64,000 bases of DNA from Spiroplasma cantharicola (lineage in GTDB: Bacteria; Bacillota_I; Bacilli_A; Mycoplasmatales; Mycoplasmataceae). Below the pieces are notes generated by a model. It was not told where the DNA came from, made no database searches, and saw only the letters and a program-made list of their open reading frames with translations. This document shows positions 13,533-24,627 of this stretch, in pieces (the stretch's first letter is position 1; every line of letters begins with the position of its first letter). Position numbers and translations under genes: made by a program. The stretch is taken from the NCBI RefSeq assembly GCF_001281045.1, contig NZ_CP012622.1:1-64000 (forward strand). The letters run 5' to 3'.

Positions 13533-14669
13533 TTGCTAAAGAAAAGTTCAAAGTATATTTTAGGATTATCTGGAGGGCCAGATAGTGTTTTTCTTTTTAA
13601 TTATCTATTAGATAATGGATTCAAAAATTTTGTAGTATGCCATGTAAATTATAATTTTAGAAAAGACTCTAATCAAGATTTAGAACTTGTGAAAAAAATG
13701 TGTAAAAAATATGAGATTGAATATTTTATAAAAAATATTAAACAAGATTATAATAACTTGAAAGAAAATTTTGAATCATGAGCAAGAACTATTAGATATG
13801 ATTTTTTTTGTGAGCAATTTGAAAAACAAAAAGCCGATGCAATATTAATTGCTCATAACTTAAATGACCATATTGAAACTTACTTGATGCAAAAAAATAA
13901 TAAAAAAAAAGTTAGATATTTTGGTATAAATTCTGAATCCTATTATAAAAATAAAAAAATATTGAGACCTATATTATCTATTAAAAAGTCTGACATAATA
14001 AAAGACTTAGATGAAAAAAATATAGGATATATTATTGATAGTACAAATTCAGATTTAAAATATGAAAGAAATAAACTAAGATTCACTCTTAGGGAGAATA
14101 CTTTTAATAAGTTAATTAAAGAGATTGATATTAAAAATGAAAAAATTTTAAATTATAAACTTAAAATTGAAGATTTAATATATTCTAATGTTTTGAATAT
14201 AGATAAATTTAATGATGATAATGAGTGAAATGAATATCTATTATTTAGTTTTTTAGAAAGAAACCAATTTTCTTATTTTTTATACAAAACAAAAAAAGCG
14301 ATAATTAGAGAATTTTTAAAGCAAATATTATCTAAAAAAAAATTAGTTGAAATTAAAAAGGGAAATTTAATTTTAATGAAGGACTATGAATTAATTAGAG
14401 TAGTAAACTCTGAGGAGTTAGATACTTTTGAAATTGAAAATAGTAATGACAAATTTTTTAAAAAATTGTTAATTGAAAATAATATTGTCAATCATGAAAA
14501 TATAGTTGTTACAAATAATTGAAAAAAATATCAATCAAAATTATTAGTTAATGATAAGTTCTTATCCAAAATTTATAGAGATAAAAAAATAAATTATCTT
14601 AAGAGATATAAAAATATTTTAATTTTTGATAAAACAAAGAAAATACTTTTAAATAAAATAAACATATAA
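13533..14669 (+). CDS. tilS: tRNA(Ile)-lysidine synthase
   Basis: TilS converts C34 of the AUA-decoding tRNA-Ile to lysidine, an essential step in this AT-rich genome where ATA codons are frequent. The PP-loop motif GLSGGPDS sits close to the N-terminus and is followed by HVNYNFR and AHNLNDHIET, conserved family motifs. I chose TTG 13533 because GGTGAT at 13523-13528 is a well-placed RBS; TTG 13521 and GTG 13524 are in-frame alternatives overlapping the upstream gene. This start gives 378 aa. The C-terminal part is Lys-rich and poorly conserved. Confidence 0.88.
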
Positions 14670-14706
14670 TGATAAAATTATAAAGAAATTAGAAAACGGT
14701 GAAAAA

Positions 14707-16623
14707 ATGAAAAAGAAAAAATCTATATGATTATGGGTTTTATTTATAGTTATGTTAATAGTAATAGGAATAGTAATCTGACAGTTTATTGCAGGAACAT
14801 CAGATAAATTAACTGAAGCAGAATTCCTTGATTTGTTAATGAATAATAAAATAAGTAAAAATTCAACAGAACAGGTTTATAGTGGTTTACACATTATATC
14901 TGGATCATATACTAATAGCTCTGGAGTTGTAAGAAAGTTTGTACTGACTTTAACGAATTCATCTTATACCTCACTTAGAGAAGATAATAATGCTTTTAAG
15001 GATTTTACTCAAAGCATAATAACATTATCACAAGGAAATTCACCGTTTATGACTTTAATAATTAATTTATTGCCAATGGTAATTTTAATAGGTTTTTATA
15101 TTTGAATATTTTCATCAATGTCAAAAGGTGGAATGGGTGGAGGAATGTTTGGCCCAGGTAAAAATACAAGACCAAGAGAAATTAAATCAGATGTAAAATT
15201 TTCAGACGTTGCAGGTATTAATGAAGAAAAAATTGAACTTGTTGAACTTGTTGACTATTTGAAAAATCCAAATAAATATGCACTAATGGGAGCTAGAGTT
15301 CCAAAAGGTGTTCTTATGGAAGGCCCTCCTGGAACAGGTAAAACATTATTAGCAAAAGCAGTTGCTGGAGAAGCCGGTGTTGCATTTTTCTCAATGGCAG
15401 GTTCTGAGTTTGAAGAAATGTTTGTTGGTTTAGGAGCAAGTAGAGTAAGAGATCTTTTTAGTGACGCAAAAAAAGCAGCACCTTGTATTATTTTTATTGA
15501 TGAAATTGATGCTGTTGGTAGAAAACGTAGTGGTGGAATGGGTGCTTCAACAAATGAACAAACATTAAACCAATTACTTGTTGAAATGGATGGTTTTGCT
15601 TCAAATACTGGAGTTATTGTTATGGCTGCGACTAACAGAGTTGATGTTTTAGATAGTGCTTTGTTAAGACCAGGAAGATTTGACAGAACAATTCAAATTT
15701 CACTACCTGACATCCGTGAGAGAGAAGCAATTTTAAAACTTCATTCAAGAAATAAATCAGTTTCTCCTGAAATTGATTGAAAGCGTATTGCTGAAAGAAC
15801 ACCAGGTTTTTCAGGAGCACAATTAGAAAACGTTCTTAATGAGGCTGCAATTCTTGTTGTTAGAGATAAAAGAAAAATGATTAATATTTTAGATATTGAT
15901 GAAGCAATTGATAGAGTTGTTGGGGGACCAGCCAAAAAATCAAGAGCAATGACAATGCAAGACAAACAAATTGTTTCATATCATGAAGCAGGTCATGCTT
16001 TAATGGGATTAAGATTAGAATCGGCTTCAAAAGTTCAAAAAGTTACTATAATTCCTAGAGGTAATGCTGGGGGTTATACAATTATGACTCCAAAAGATGA
16101 ATCAAATTTTTCATCAAAAGAAGACTTATTTGCCTCAATTGCAGGTTATTTGGGTGGTAGAGCAGCTGAAGAAATTATGTTTGGTAAAAACAAAATTACA
16201 ACAGGAGCACATGATGACTTAGATAAAGCTACAAACATTGCAAGAAGAATGGTAACTCAATTTGGTATGTCAACATTAGGACTTACAAAATATTTAACTA
16301 TGCAAGAAGAATCATATGGACAAACTAAGGGTGTTTATTCAGATGAAGTTGCATTTAAAATTGATACAGAGATAAATACTATTTTAGAAAAATGTTATAA
16401 AACTGCATTAGAAGTTATTAATAAACATAAAGATGTTTTAGAATTAATTGCAGAGTCTTTAAGAGTATTAGAAACTATTACAGCAGAGCAAATTGATTAT
16501 ATTGATAAACATAATAAGTTACCAAAAGAAGTTATAGAAGAAAAAAATAGAAAAGATGTTGAAGACAAGAAAAAAGAATCTGGAGAAATATTAGAATTTG
16601 AACCAGATGAAGATGATAAATAG
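14707..16623 (+). CDS. ftsH: ATP-dependent zinc metalloprotease FtsH
   Basis: FtsH is the membrane-bound AAA+ protease that degrades misfolded membrane proteins. The 638-aa product has two N-terminal membrane helices (about residues 7-26 and 115-135) flanking a small extracytoplasmic domain. The AAA module has Walker A GPPGTGKT near residues 205-212, and the zinc protease site HEAGH begins at about residue 426. The acidic/Lys C-terminus is dispensable in other members. A TATAAT at 14665-14670 overlapping the tilS stop may be its promoter. It follows tilS, as in many Firmicutes. Confidence 0.96.
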
Positions 16624-16650
16624 AACACTTTATATTGAAGTGTTTTTTTA
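16624..16650 (+). terminator. Rho-independent terminator after ftsH
   Basis: AACACTT at 16624-16630 pairs with AAGTGTT at 16638-16644 across a 7-nt loop and runs into a T tract. It starts one base after the ftsH stop codon. Confidence 0.85.
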
Positions 16651-16663
16651 TTTTTTAAACAAG

Positions 16664-16669
16664 TATAAT
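16664..16669 (+). promoter_or_regulatory. -10 element of hslO
   Basis: TATAAT lies 32 bases upstream of the hslO ATG and just after the ftsH terminator, so hslO needs a promoter here. No convincing -35 is visible. Confidence 0.45.
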
Positions 16670-16701
16670 AATAAAAGTGAATTCTTAAGGAGAACAAAAT
16701 T

Positions 16702-17550
16702 ATGGATATGGAAATTAGAGCAATAAGTGAAAAAAATAATGTAAAAATATCAATAGTTGATATTTCAGAAAGTTTTAATGAAATTGCAAAATTGCAAAAT
16801 ACTAACCCTTTAGCTTCAGTAGCTTTAGGTAGAACAATTATTGATAATGCTCTTGTGAGTTTATCTTTAAAAGATGGAAGTAAAATGACAACTAATTTAA
16901 ATGGAATGGGTCTTGGTGGTTCAATAATTGTTGAGTTCCAAGATAAAAAAGTAAGGGGATATATTCAAAATCCAAATTTTGAAATTGATAAAATTAATCT
17001 TGAAGAGGGAAGTGCTTTATCACAAGTTGTTGGTAAACAAGGATTTTTACAAATATCTAGAGATAATGGGGAAAGTACTCCATATACTTCAAGAGTTGAA
17101 ATAATTTCAGGAGAGGTCAATTTTGATTTTATGTATTATTTACAACAAAGTGATCAGGTTAATTCTTTAATTACTTCAGCTGTAGAATTAAATGAAGATA
17201 ATACTATTAAAAAAGCATGTGGAATAATTATTCAATTACTTCCTGGTTTTAAAGATGAAGATATTGACTTTATTGAAGAAAAGATAGGTACATTAGATCA
17301 TTTGGTTAAAACTTTAATTGAAACAACTAATTATGAATCTCTAATAAAAGATATTTGTAAAGATGCAAAAGTATTAGGTATTGGTGAATTAAAATTTGAA
17401 TGTACTTGTAATATTGAAAAAGTAGTATCTTCAGTTAAATTACTTGGAGAAAAAGAAATTAAAAAAATAATTGAAGAAGGAGAATTAGTTGAAGTTGTCT
17501 GTGACTTTTGTAAAAAACAATATAATGTAAAGCCAAATGAAATTATATAG
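16702..17550 (+). CDS. hslO: Hsp33 redox-regulated chaperone
   Basis: Hsp33 is a holdase chaperone activated by oxidation when its zinc-bound cysteines form disulfides. The 282-aa protein has the N-terminal Hsp33 fold with GMGLGGSI and the C-terminal zinc site made of CxC (FECTCN) and CxxC (CDFC), all four cysteines present, so redox switching should be intact. The RBS AAGGAGA at 16687-16693 supports ATG 16702; an ATG two codons on is possible. It is a single-gene unit between a terminator and the next promoter, and sits beside ftsH as in B. subtilis. Confidence 0.94.
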   Translation: MDMEIRAISEKNNVKISIVDISESFNEIAKLQNTNPLASVALGRTIIDNALVSLSLKDGSKMTTNLNGMGLGGSIIVEFQDKKVRGYIQNPNFEIDKINLEEGSALSQVVGKQGFLQISRDNGESTPYTSRVEIISGEVNFDFMYYLQQSDQVNSLITSAVELNEDNTIKKACGIIIQLLPGFKDEDIDFIEEKIGTLDHLVKTLIETTNYESLIKDICKDAKVLGIGELKFECTCNIEKVVSSVKLLGEKEIKKIIEEGELVEVVCDFCKKQYNVKPNEII

Positions 17551-17556
17551 TTTTTA

Positions 17557-17565
17557 TGTTATACT
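17557..17565 (+). promoter_or_regulatory. Extended -10 promoter of the ABC ATPase gene
   Basis: TGTTATACT (TGN plus TATACT) lies 39 bases upstream of the ATG at 17605, just after the hslO stop. Confidence 0.5.
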
Positions 17566-17604
17566 ATTTTAGGTGTATTTAAGTTCTATATTAAGGAGTT
17601 TAAT

Positions 17605-18597
17605 ATGGAAGAAAAAGATTTAAAACAACAAAAAAAAGTCGAAGCGGAATTAGCACAATCAGAAAAGATTGAAGATAAAAAATTAGCTAAAAAAACTTCT
17701 GTGGGAACAGATCAAACTCTTATAAGAGAATTTGAGCATGTTGAGTTACCTTTAGTAACTGAAGAGGGAGTTAAAGGATTAAAATTAAAAAATAAAATCC
17801 AAAAACAAAATACTTCAAAATATTCAAAAAAAATATTAGAAGGTAAAATTGTGTCTACAACAGGTAACAAACCTGATTTAGAAAAAAACGTTATTGAGCT
17901 ATACAACGTAAAAAGATGATATGTGACTGGAGATATGTTAACTCCTGTGTTACGCGGTGTGGACTTGAAACTTGAAAAGGGTAAATTTATTGTAATACTT
18001 GGACCATCTGGTTCAGGAAAAACAACTTTATTAAATACAATCTCAGGATTGGATAAAACATCAGAGGGTGATGTTTTCGTTCTAGGTAATAACTTGTCTT
18101 TATTAAAAGACTCTCATTTAACAAAATTCCGTAGAGAAAATGTTGGTTTTATTTTCCAACAATATAATCTGCTTTCAAATTTGACTGCAAAAGAAAATGC
18201 AGAAGTTGGAGAAAACTTAAGTAAATCAAAAGAAAATAAAATGTCAATTGAAGAAATCTTTAAAACTATTGGTATGGAAGAACAAATGAACAAATATCCA
18301 CATCAAATGTCTGGTGGACAACAACAAAGGGTTTCTATTGCTAGGGCCTTAGCAAAGAACCCAGAAATCCTATTTGGTGATGAACCAACTGGAGCACTTG
18401 ATGAAGAAATGGGTAGAAAAGTATTAGATATTCTTGTTGATGTAAAAGAAAAATATAATACAACTGTAATAATTGTTACACACAACCCAAATATTAGTGA
18501 AATTGGAGATACTGTAATACACGTAAGAAATGGTTTAATTGATGAAATTAAACATAATAAGTCTCCTAAAAGACCGTCTCAAATTGACTGATCATAG
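17605..18597 (+). CDS. ABC transporter ATP-binding protein, MacB/LolD type, with N-terminal extension
   Basis: This is the ATPase subunit of an ABC system. It has Walker A GPSGSGKTT (near residue 133), the Q-loop FQQYNLL, the signature MSGGQQQR (near 235), Walker B ILFGDEPTGALD and the switch His in VTHNP. The EPTGALD form and overall pattern place it in the LolD/MacB/FtsE-like group. It is unusual in having about 95 extra residues before the ABC domain, Lys/Glu-rich and probably unstructured. The frame runs through TGA at 17917, joining extension and domain, and again at 18589. No permease gene is next to it. Confidence 0.88.
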
Positions 18598-18608
18598 TTC
18601 AAAAACTA

Positions 18609-18640
18609 AAAACTACAAATGGATAATTTGTAGTTTTTTT
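18609..18640 (+). terminator. Rho-independent terminator after the ABC ATPase gene
   Basis: A 12-bp stem (18609-18620 with 18626-18637) encloses a 5-nt loop and ends in a run of T. It begins 11 bases after the stop codon. Confidence 0.9.
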
Positions 18641-18697
18641 AATATTAAAATGACTTTAAAAAAGTATATAATTATAAATGTTAAAGGTGGAGAAGTT

Positions 18698-19012
18698 ATG
18701 CCAATTTTTAGTTTCAAAGGTGTAGAAGAAAATCACCTTAAAGAGTATTTTAAGCAAATTGAAGAATTAGCTTTAATTATGAACACAGATGTTAAAAAAA
18801 TAGTTTTTTGAAATGATTCAAGTATTTTAATTGGGAATGGTTATGAAAAAGATGCAATTCAAGTAAAAATTGAATGACTAGCAAGACCATTGAAACAAGA
18901 AGAAGTTGTTAAACATATTCAAAATTTCTTTACAAAAATATCAAAGAATATATATGTCATATTTGAAGAAATAAATAATTTCTTATATATAAATGGAGAA
19001 AATAAAGGTTAA
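18698..19012 (+). CDS. DUF1904-like small protein
   Basis: This 104-aa protein starts MPIFSFKGV and has a central IEWLARPLKQEE and a C-terminal VIFEEINNFLYINGE segment. That layout resembles the DUF1904 family of Firmicutes, a small beta-alpha fold related to the tautomerase/MIF superfamily, with a Pro directly after the initiator Met. Function is unknown. The RBS AGGTGG at about 18685-18690 supports ATG 18698. Trp codons are TGA. Its stop overlaps the dusB ATG by one base, so it is in one operon with dusB and lysS. The family call is from memory of the pattern. Confidence 0.65.
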
Positions 19013-19998
19013 TGAAAATTAGAAATATAGATATAAAAGGCAAAGTATTTTTAGGTCCTATGGCAGGAACTACAAATGCAGCTTTTAGAATTATTTGTAA
19101 AGAAAAAGGAGCTTCTTTAGTATATGCTGAAATGGTTAGTACAGAAGGTTTAGTTCATAACAATCAAAAAACTAAAACGATGATTGAAGTATCAGAGTTG
19201 GAACATCCAATAACTTTACAGATTTTTGGATTTGATGTTGAATCATTTGTTGAAGGGGCAAAAATTGTTGAAGAGTTTTCTGAGTGCGATGTTATAGATA
19301 TAAATATGGGATGTCCTGCACCAAAAGTTGCATTGCGAAGTCAAGCAGGAGCTAATTTATTAAAATATCCAGAAAGAGTTGGAGAAGTTATTAAAGCAGT
19401 TGTTGAAAATACTTCAAAACCAGTTACAGTAAAAATGAGAATTGGTTGAGATGATGAAAATAGAAATGTAGTTGAACTTGCAAAAATAGCTGAACAAAAT
19501 GGTGCGAGTGCTATTGCTGTTCATGGTAGAACAAGAAATCAATTTTATAATGGTAAAGCTGATTGAAGTTGAATAAAAAAAGTTAAAGAGGCAGTTAATA
19601 TTCCAGTAATTGGAAATGGTGATGTTTTTGATGGACCATCAGCTAAAGCAATGATTGAAGAGACTGGTTGCGATGGAATAATGATTGCAAGAGCAGCACA
19701 GGGTAATCCATGAGTTTTTAGAGAAATACAACATTATCTTGATACTGGTGAGTTTTTAGAAAAACCAAGTTACGAAGAATGAAAAGCAACAGTAACAAGA
19801 CACGCAAATATTCTTATCGAAATGCGTGGAGAAGAATTTGCAATTAGAGAAATGAGAAAACAGTTACTTTGATATTTAGGAACATTAGGTTCAGATAATA
19901 AAATAAAAGAAATGAAAAAAATGGCAACAACTATTGAATCATTGGAAGATATCAAAACAATATTTAAGTTTTATGAAAATGGAAATGTAGGAGAATAA
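19012..19998 (+). CDS. dusB: tRNA-dihydrouridine synthase
   Basis: This FMN-dependent enzyme reduces uridines in the D-loop of tRNAs. The 328-aa TIM-barrel protein has the family motifs GPMAGTTNAAFR at the N-terminus, INMGCPAPKV with the active-site cysteine, VKMRIG and AVHGRTR. Several Trp are TGA codons (19447, 19562 and others). It is placed upstream of lysS, the dus-lysS order known in B. subtilis. The gap to lysS is 4 bases. Confidence 0.93.
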
Positions 19999-20002
19999 GA
20001 AA

Positions 20003-21513
<1,511 letters not shown>

Positions 21514-21514
<1 letters not shown>

Positions 21515-22521
21515 TGAAATATGGTATAGCTTTAGGATATGTATCAAAATTAAATTTCAAAGATACAATTAAGGGAATAGAATTCATTAAGGAAAATATT
21601 TTTTTCTCTTTAAAAAATAAATTTAATTTATTGAATACATCAAGTGCTTTAATAACAAATAAGGCAGTATGATTAAATGATGATTTTCAACAAACAAAAA
21701 GACCAATTGATTTTGATATAGTAAGTCAAAATGAATATGGTGAAATTATGCAAGCTAACAATAAATGAAGAAGATACTTTTTAAGGAATTTAGAAAATAG
21801 TGAGCAAAACATAAAAGGTATAATAACTAATTTTATTACAGTTAATAGAGATGCTATTTTAGATAATACAAATTCATTAATATATGAAGAAATAGGATTG
21901 GAAATTCTAGTTGAAGAAGTTGAAATGGAATTTTTAAATAATACTTTAATAGATATTTATAAGCTTTTATGCTCTATTGATTTAAAAATTAGTGAAAAAT
22001 TTGAAGAGTTAAATAATTTTCATTATTCAAAGACTTTAACTTTTGTAACTTATAATAAGCTTAAAGAATTATATCCGTTATTGACTTTTACTGAAAGATT
22101 AAATAAATTTGGAAAAGATAATGGTAGTTTTGTAATTCAAAATTATGTTGAAAGAATCCTTAATCAAAAAAATATTGGTCAGTTTTCAGAAGATGTTTTT
22201 AATTTAAAAACTTACTCTAAACTTTATATTTATAATGGTGAATGTGAAAAATCTATTTCAGTTGCTTATGCAGGTTTTCAAGTTGATAGAAAAACTTTAA
22301 AAGAACAAAATTTAATATTAAAAGAAAATAGCAAAATCAATAATGAGTATAATCATTTAATAAAATCAAATGAGCTACCTTTAACTTTATCAATTGGGGT
22401 TTTAATAAATAGAGTTGTTATGACAATTCTTGAAAAGCAACATATTGGGGAAGTTCACTCTTCAATATGAGGTAAAGATTTTGTAGAGTATTGTAAGTCA
22501 AATAACATTAATATTTTTTAA
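21514..22521 (+). CDS. Divergent AsnA-like protein (aspartate--ammonia ligase family)
   Basis: AsnA makes asparagine from aspartate and ammonia and is a class II aaRS paralogue. The 335-aa length matches AsnA (about 330). Recognisable features are LNDDFQQTKRPIDFDI near the N-terminus (the conserved Asp of QDNLSG retained), NKWRRYFL for AKWKRQTL, YAGFQVDRKTLKEQ for GIRVDADTLKHQ, and the end QHIGEVHSSIW for PHIGQVQAGVW. However, the Arg of GIRVD is Gln, and the glycine-rich GGGIGQSR is reduced to SIGVLINR with only the final Arg kept. It may be a weak, altered or inactive enzyme. It is coupled to lysS. Confidence 0.72.
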
Positions 22522-22545
22522 TCACAACTCTGTTGTGGTTTTTAT
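22521..22545 (+). terminator. Rho-independent terminator after the AsnA-like gene
   Basis: ATCACAAC at 22521-22528 pairs with GTTGTGGT at 22532-22539 (one T-G pair) with a 3-nt loop and T tail. The first base is the last base of the stop codon. Confidence 0.8.
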
Positions 22546-22569
22546 TTATAATTAGAAAGGTGATAAAAA

Positions 22570-23181
22570 ATGGTGTCCTTAATTATTGTTGCAAATGGTT
22601 CAAGTGAAAGATTTGGACAAAATAAAATGTTAGTTAAAATTGAAAATCAATTTTTAGTAAATCAAACAATAAGTAATTTTTATAATATTAAAGATATTAA
22701 AGAGATTATTTTGGTTTCAAATAAAGAAGTTTTTAATGTAATTAAAGATAATAAAATTATTTTAATTGAGGGAGGAGCTACAAGATCAGAATCTGTAAAA
22801 AAAGGTTTAGCAGTTTGTAAACAAAAATATGTTTTAATTCATGATGGAGCAAGACCTTTTATATCCAAAAATTTAATTATTTCTATTATAGAAAATTTAA
22901 AGCTCCATGATTGTGTAGTACCAGTTTTAAAAATCACAAATTGTTTAAAGCTTATTAAAAATAATAAAATTAAAACTGTCAATAGAGAAGAATACATTCA
23001 AACTCAAACACCTCAAGGGTTTAAAACTGAATTAATAAAAGAGGCTTATGAGAAAAAAAACATTGAAGCTTTTGATGATTGCCAATTAATTGAAAAACAA
23101 AATAATAAAATTAAATTTATTGATGGTGATGATAAAAATATTAAGATAACTTTTAAAAATGATTTAAAAAGTTACTCTTAA
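22570..23181 (+). CDS. ispD: IspD/TarI-family cytidylyltransferase
   Basis: IspD forms CDP-methylerythritol in the MEP isoprenoid pathway; the related TarI makes CDP-ribitol. The 203-aa protein has the nucleotide-binding start IIVANGSSERFGQNKM (Arg and Lys kept, the usual AAGxGxR altered), the signature VLIHDGARPFI and the TQTPQGFK motif. It is about 25 residues shorter than typical IspD. No other pathway gene is in the window, so MEP function is assumed from family; a role with another alcohol phosphate is possible. RBS AAAGGTGAT precedes the ATG. Confidence 0.78.
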   Translation: MVSLIIVANGSSERFGQNKMLVKIENQFLVNQTISNFYNIKDIKEIILVSNKEVFNVIKDNKIILIEGGATRSESVKKGLAVCKQKYVLIHDGARPFISKNLIISIIENLKLHDCVVPVLKITNCLKLIKNNKIKTVNREEYIQTQTPQGFKTELIKEAYEKKNIEAFDDCQLIEKQNNKIKFIDGDDKNIKITFKNDLKSYS

Positions 23182-23193
23182 TTTCAATCTATC

Positions 23194-23223
23194 TTGAATA
23201 AACATTAATTTTTACTATATAAT
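23194..23223 (+). promoter_or_regulatory. Promoter of the rpsF-ssb-rpsR operon
   Basis: TTGAAT at 23194-23199 and TATAAT at 23218-23223 are separated by 18 bp, a good vegetative promoter. Transcription should start near 23230, giving a leader of about 63 nt. Confidence 0.7.
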
Positions 23224-23227
23224 AAAT

Positions 23228-23292
23228 AAGCGAGTTAATTTTTATTAACTCCTTGCCTTTAACTAGGCCAAAAGACCATAAGGAGATAGAAT
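23228..23292 (+). promoter_or_regulatory. Structured 5' leader of rpsF
   Basis: GAGTTAAT at 23232-23239 pairs with ATTAACTC at 23244-23251 over a TTTT loop, and AAG/CTT extend the stem past a single bulged C. A second weak pairing GGCC/GACC region follows before the RBS AAGGAGA. rpsF leaders in bacteria often bind S6:S18 for feedback control; I could not confirm the conserved CCG bulge, so this is only a candidate. Confidence 0.35.
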
Positions 23293-23859
23293 ATGATTAG
23301 AAAATACGAAATAATGTATATTATTGATCAAGATGTTACAGATATTAAAGCTGTACAAAAGAAATTACATGACATACTTACTAATAATGGTGGAAAAATT
23401 TTAGAATCAGAAGATTGAGGTTTAAAAGATTTTGCATATGTAATTAAGAAAAAGAAAAAAGGTTACTATACTGTAGTAATTGCAGAAACAGACTCTACAA
23501 ATATTAATGAATTTGAGCGTGTTTCAAGAATTGATAAAAACGTTGTGAGATATCAAGTAATTAATACTGAAAATGAAAAAAGATATATTCAATCAACAAA
23601 ATTATCAAAAACTGATATGTCAAAATTTAAAGAAGAGAAAAAACCTTCAAGAGGATTCGATAGAAGAATGCCAAGAAGAGATGATAATAGTCAACCACAA
23701 GAATTTAGCGAAGCAAAAATTCAAAAAGAAGTAAAAGAAGTAAAAGAAGTAAAAGAAGTAAAAGAAGTAAAAGAAGTAAAAGAAGTAAAACCAAAAGATA
23801 CTTCTAAAACTGAAACTAAAGAAGTAAAAGCACCAAAATCTAAAGATGAAGTTGCTTAA
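23293..23859 (+). CDS. rpsF: 30S ribosomal protein S6 with repetitive C-terminal tail
   Basis: S6 binds 16S rRNA with S18 on the small-subunit platform. Residues 1-95 are a normal S6 domain (start MIRKYEIMYI, then ERVSRIDKNVVRYQ). The protein extends to 188 aa, almost twice the usual 95-100. The tail is charged and contains seven perfect Lys-Glu-Val repeats encoded by tandem 9-bp units, followed by more Lys/Thr/Glu-rich sequence. A TGA Trp occurs at 23419. The operon rpsF-ssb-rpsR is the classical arrangement. The start has RBS AAGGAGA about 7 bases upstream. Confidence 0.95.
23725..23787 (+). repeat. Seven tandem 9-bp repeats in rpsF
   Basis: The unit AAAGAAGTA occurs seven times without a mismatch and encodes (Lys-Glu-Val)7. 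A further single unit lies at 23818-23826. Gain or loss of units would keep the reading frame. Confidence 0.95.
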
Positions 23860-23880
23860 AATATTTGAAGGAGAATTTAA

Positions 23881-24330
23881 ATGAACTCAGTAAATTTAAT
23901 TGGAAGAATAACAAAGGACCCCGAACTTAGAAGTTCATCAAATGGAAAATCTTTTGTTGCATTCACACTAGCTGTTAATGAGTTTTCTGGTGGAAATCAA
24001 TTTACACAATTTGTACCTTGTTTTGCATGAGAAAAAACAGCTGAAAATTTGGCTAAATTTGTAAAAAAGGGAGCTCAAATTTCTGTTGAGGGTTCAATTA
24101 ATGTTAGGCAAGAAAATAATAACGGACAATTTTCACAAATTGTTACAGTTAGAGCTAACAGAATAGAATTTTTAAATGGGACAGGAAGTAATAATCAATC
24201 TGGGTCAAACAATTCATTTGAATCAAATCAATCAAAACCAACCGCTCAACCATCATCAAATAATTTTGATTTTGATTTAATAGATGATTCAAAATCTTCA
24301 AATGATGATTCAATTTTATGAGAAGACTAA
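23881..24330 (+). CDS. ssb: Single-stranded DNA-binding protein
   Basis: SSB coats single-stranded DNA during replication and repair. The 149-aa protein has a standard OB fold (MNSVNLIGRITKDPELR, then FVPCFAWEKTAENLAKF) and a Ser/Asn/Gln-rich linker from about residue 103. The C-terminus ends DDSILWED rather than the usual DDDIPF, so the protein-interaction tip keeps acidic residues but lacks the terminal Pro-Phe. The frame passes TGA Trp codons at 24028 and 24319; stopping at the latter would remove the tip. It is between rpsF and rpsR. Confidence 0.94.
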
Positions 24331-24346
24331 AAGAGGAGAATAAAAA

Positions 24347-24568
24347 ATGAAAAAATTTGTAAGAAGAAAAAAAGTTAATTTCTTTGCAAAAAACAATATC
24401 GATTATATTGACTATAAAGATGTAGATCTTTTAAAAAAATTTATATCAGCTAATGGGCAAATATTACCAAAAAGAGTAACAGGTACATCACCTAAACATC
24501 AAAGAATGTTAGCTATTGCAATTAAAAGAGCAAGAGGTATGGGACTTTTACCATTCGTAGTTCAATAA
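24347..24568 (+). CDS. rpsR: 30S ribosomal protein S18
   Basis: S18 partners S6 on the 30S platform. The 73-aa product has the conserved [27 protein letters not shown] and [12 protein letters not shown] segments. RBS AGAGGAG precedes the ATG. It is last in the rpsF-ssb-rpsR operon, followed immediately by a terminator. Confidence 0.97.
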   Translation: MKKFVRRKKVNFFAKNNIDYIDYKDVDLLKKFISANGQILPKRVTGTSPKHQRMLAIAIKRARGMGLLPFVVQ

Positions 24569-24576
24569 TAATTTTT

Positions 24577-24600
24577 AAACACCACCAAGGTGTTTTTTTA
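24577..24600 (+). terminator. Rho-independent terminator after rpsR
   Basis: AAACACC at 24577-24583 pairs with GGTGTTT at 24589-24595 around a 5-nt loop, followed by a T run. Confidence 0.9.
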
Positions 24601-24602
24601 TT

Positions 24603-24611
24603 TGTTATAAT
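24603..24611 (+). promoter_or_regulatory. Extended -10 promoter of rplI
   Basis: TGTTATAAT (TGN plus TATAAT at 24606-24611) lies 16 bases upstream of the rplI ATG, just after the rpsR terminator. Confidence 0.6.
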
Positions 24612-24627
24612 TATTAAGGTGAAATAA

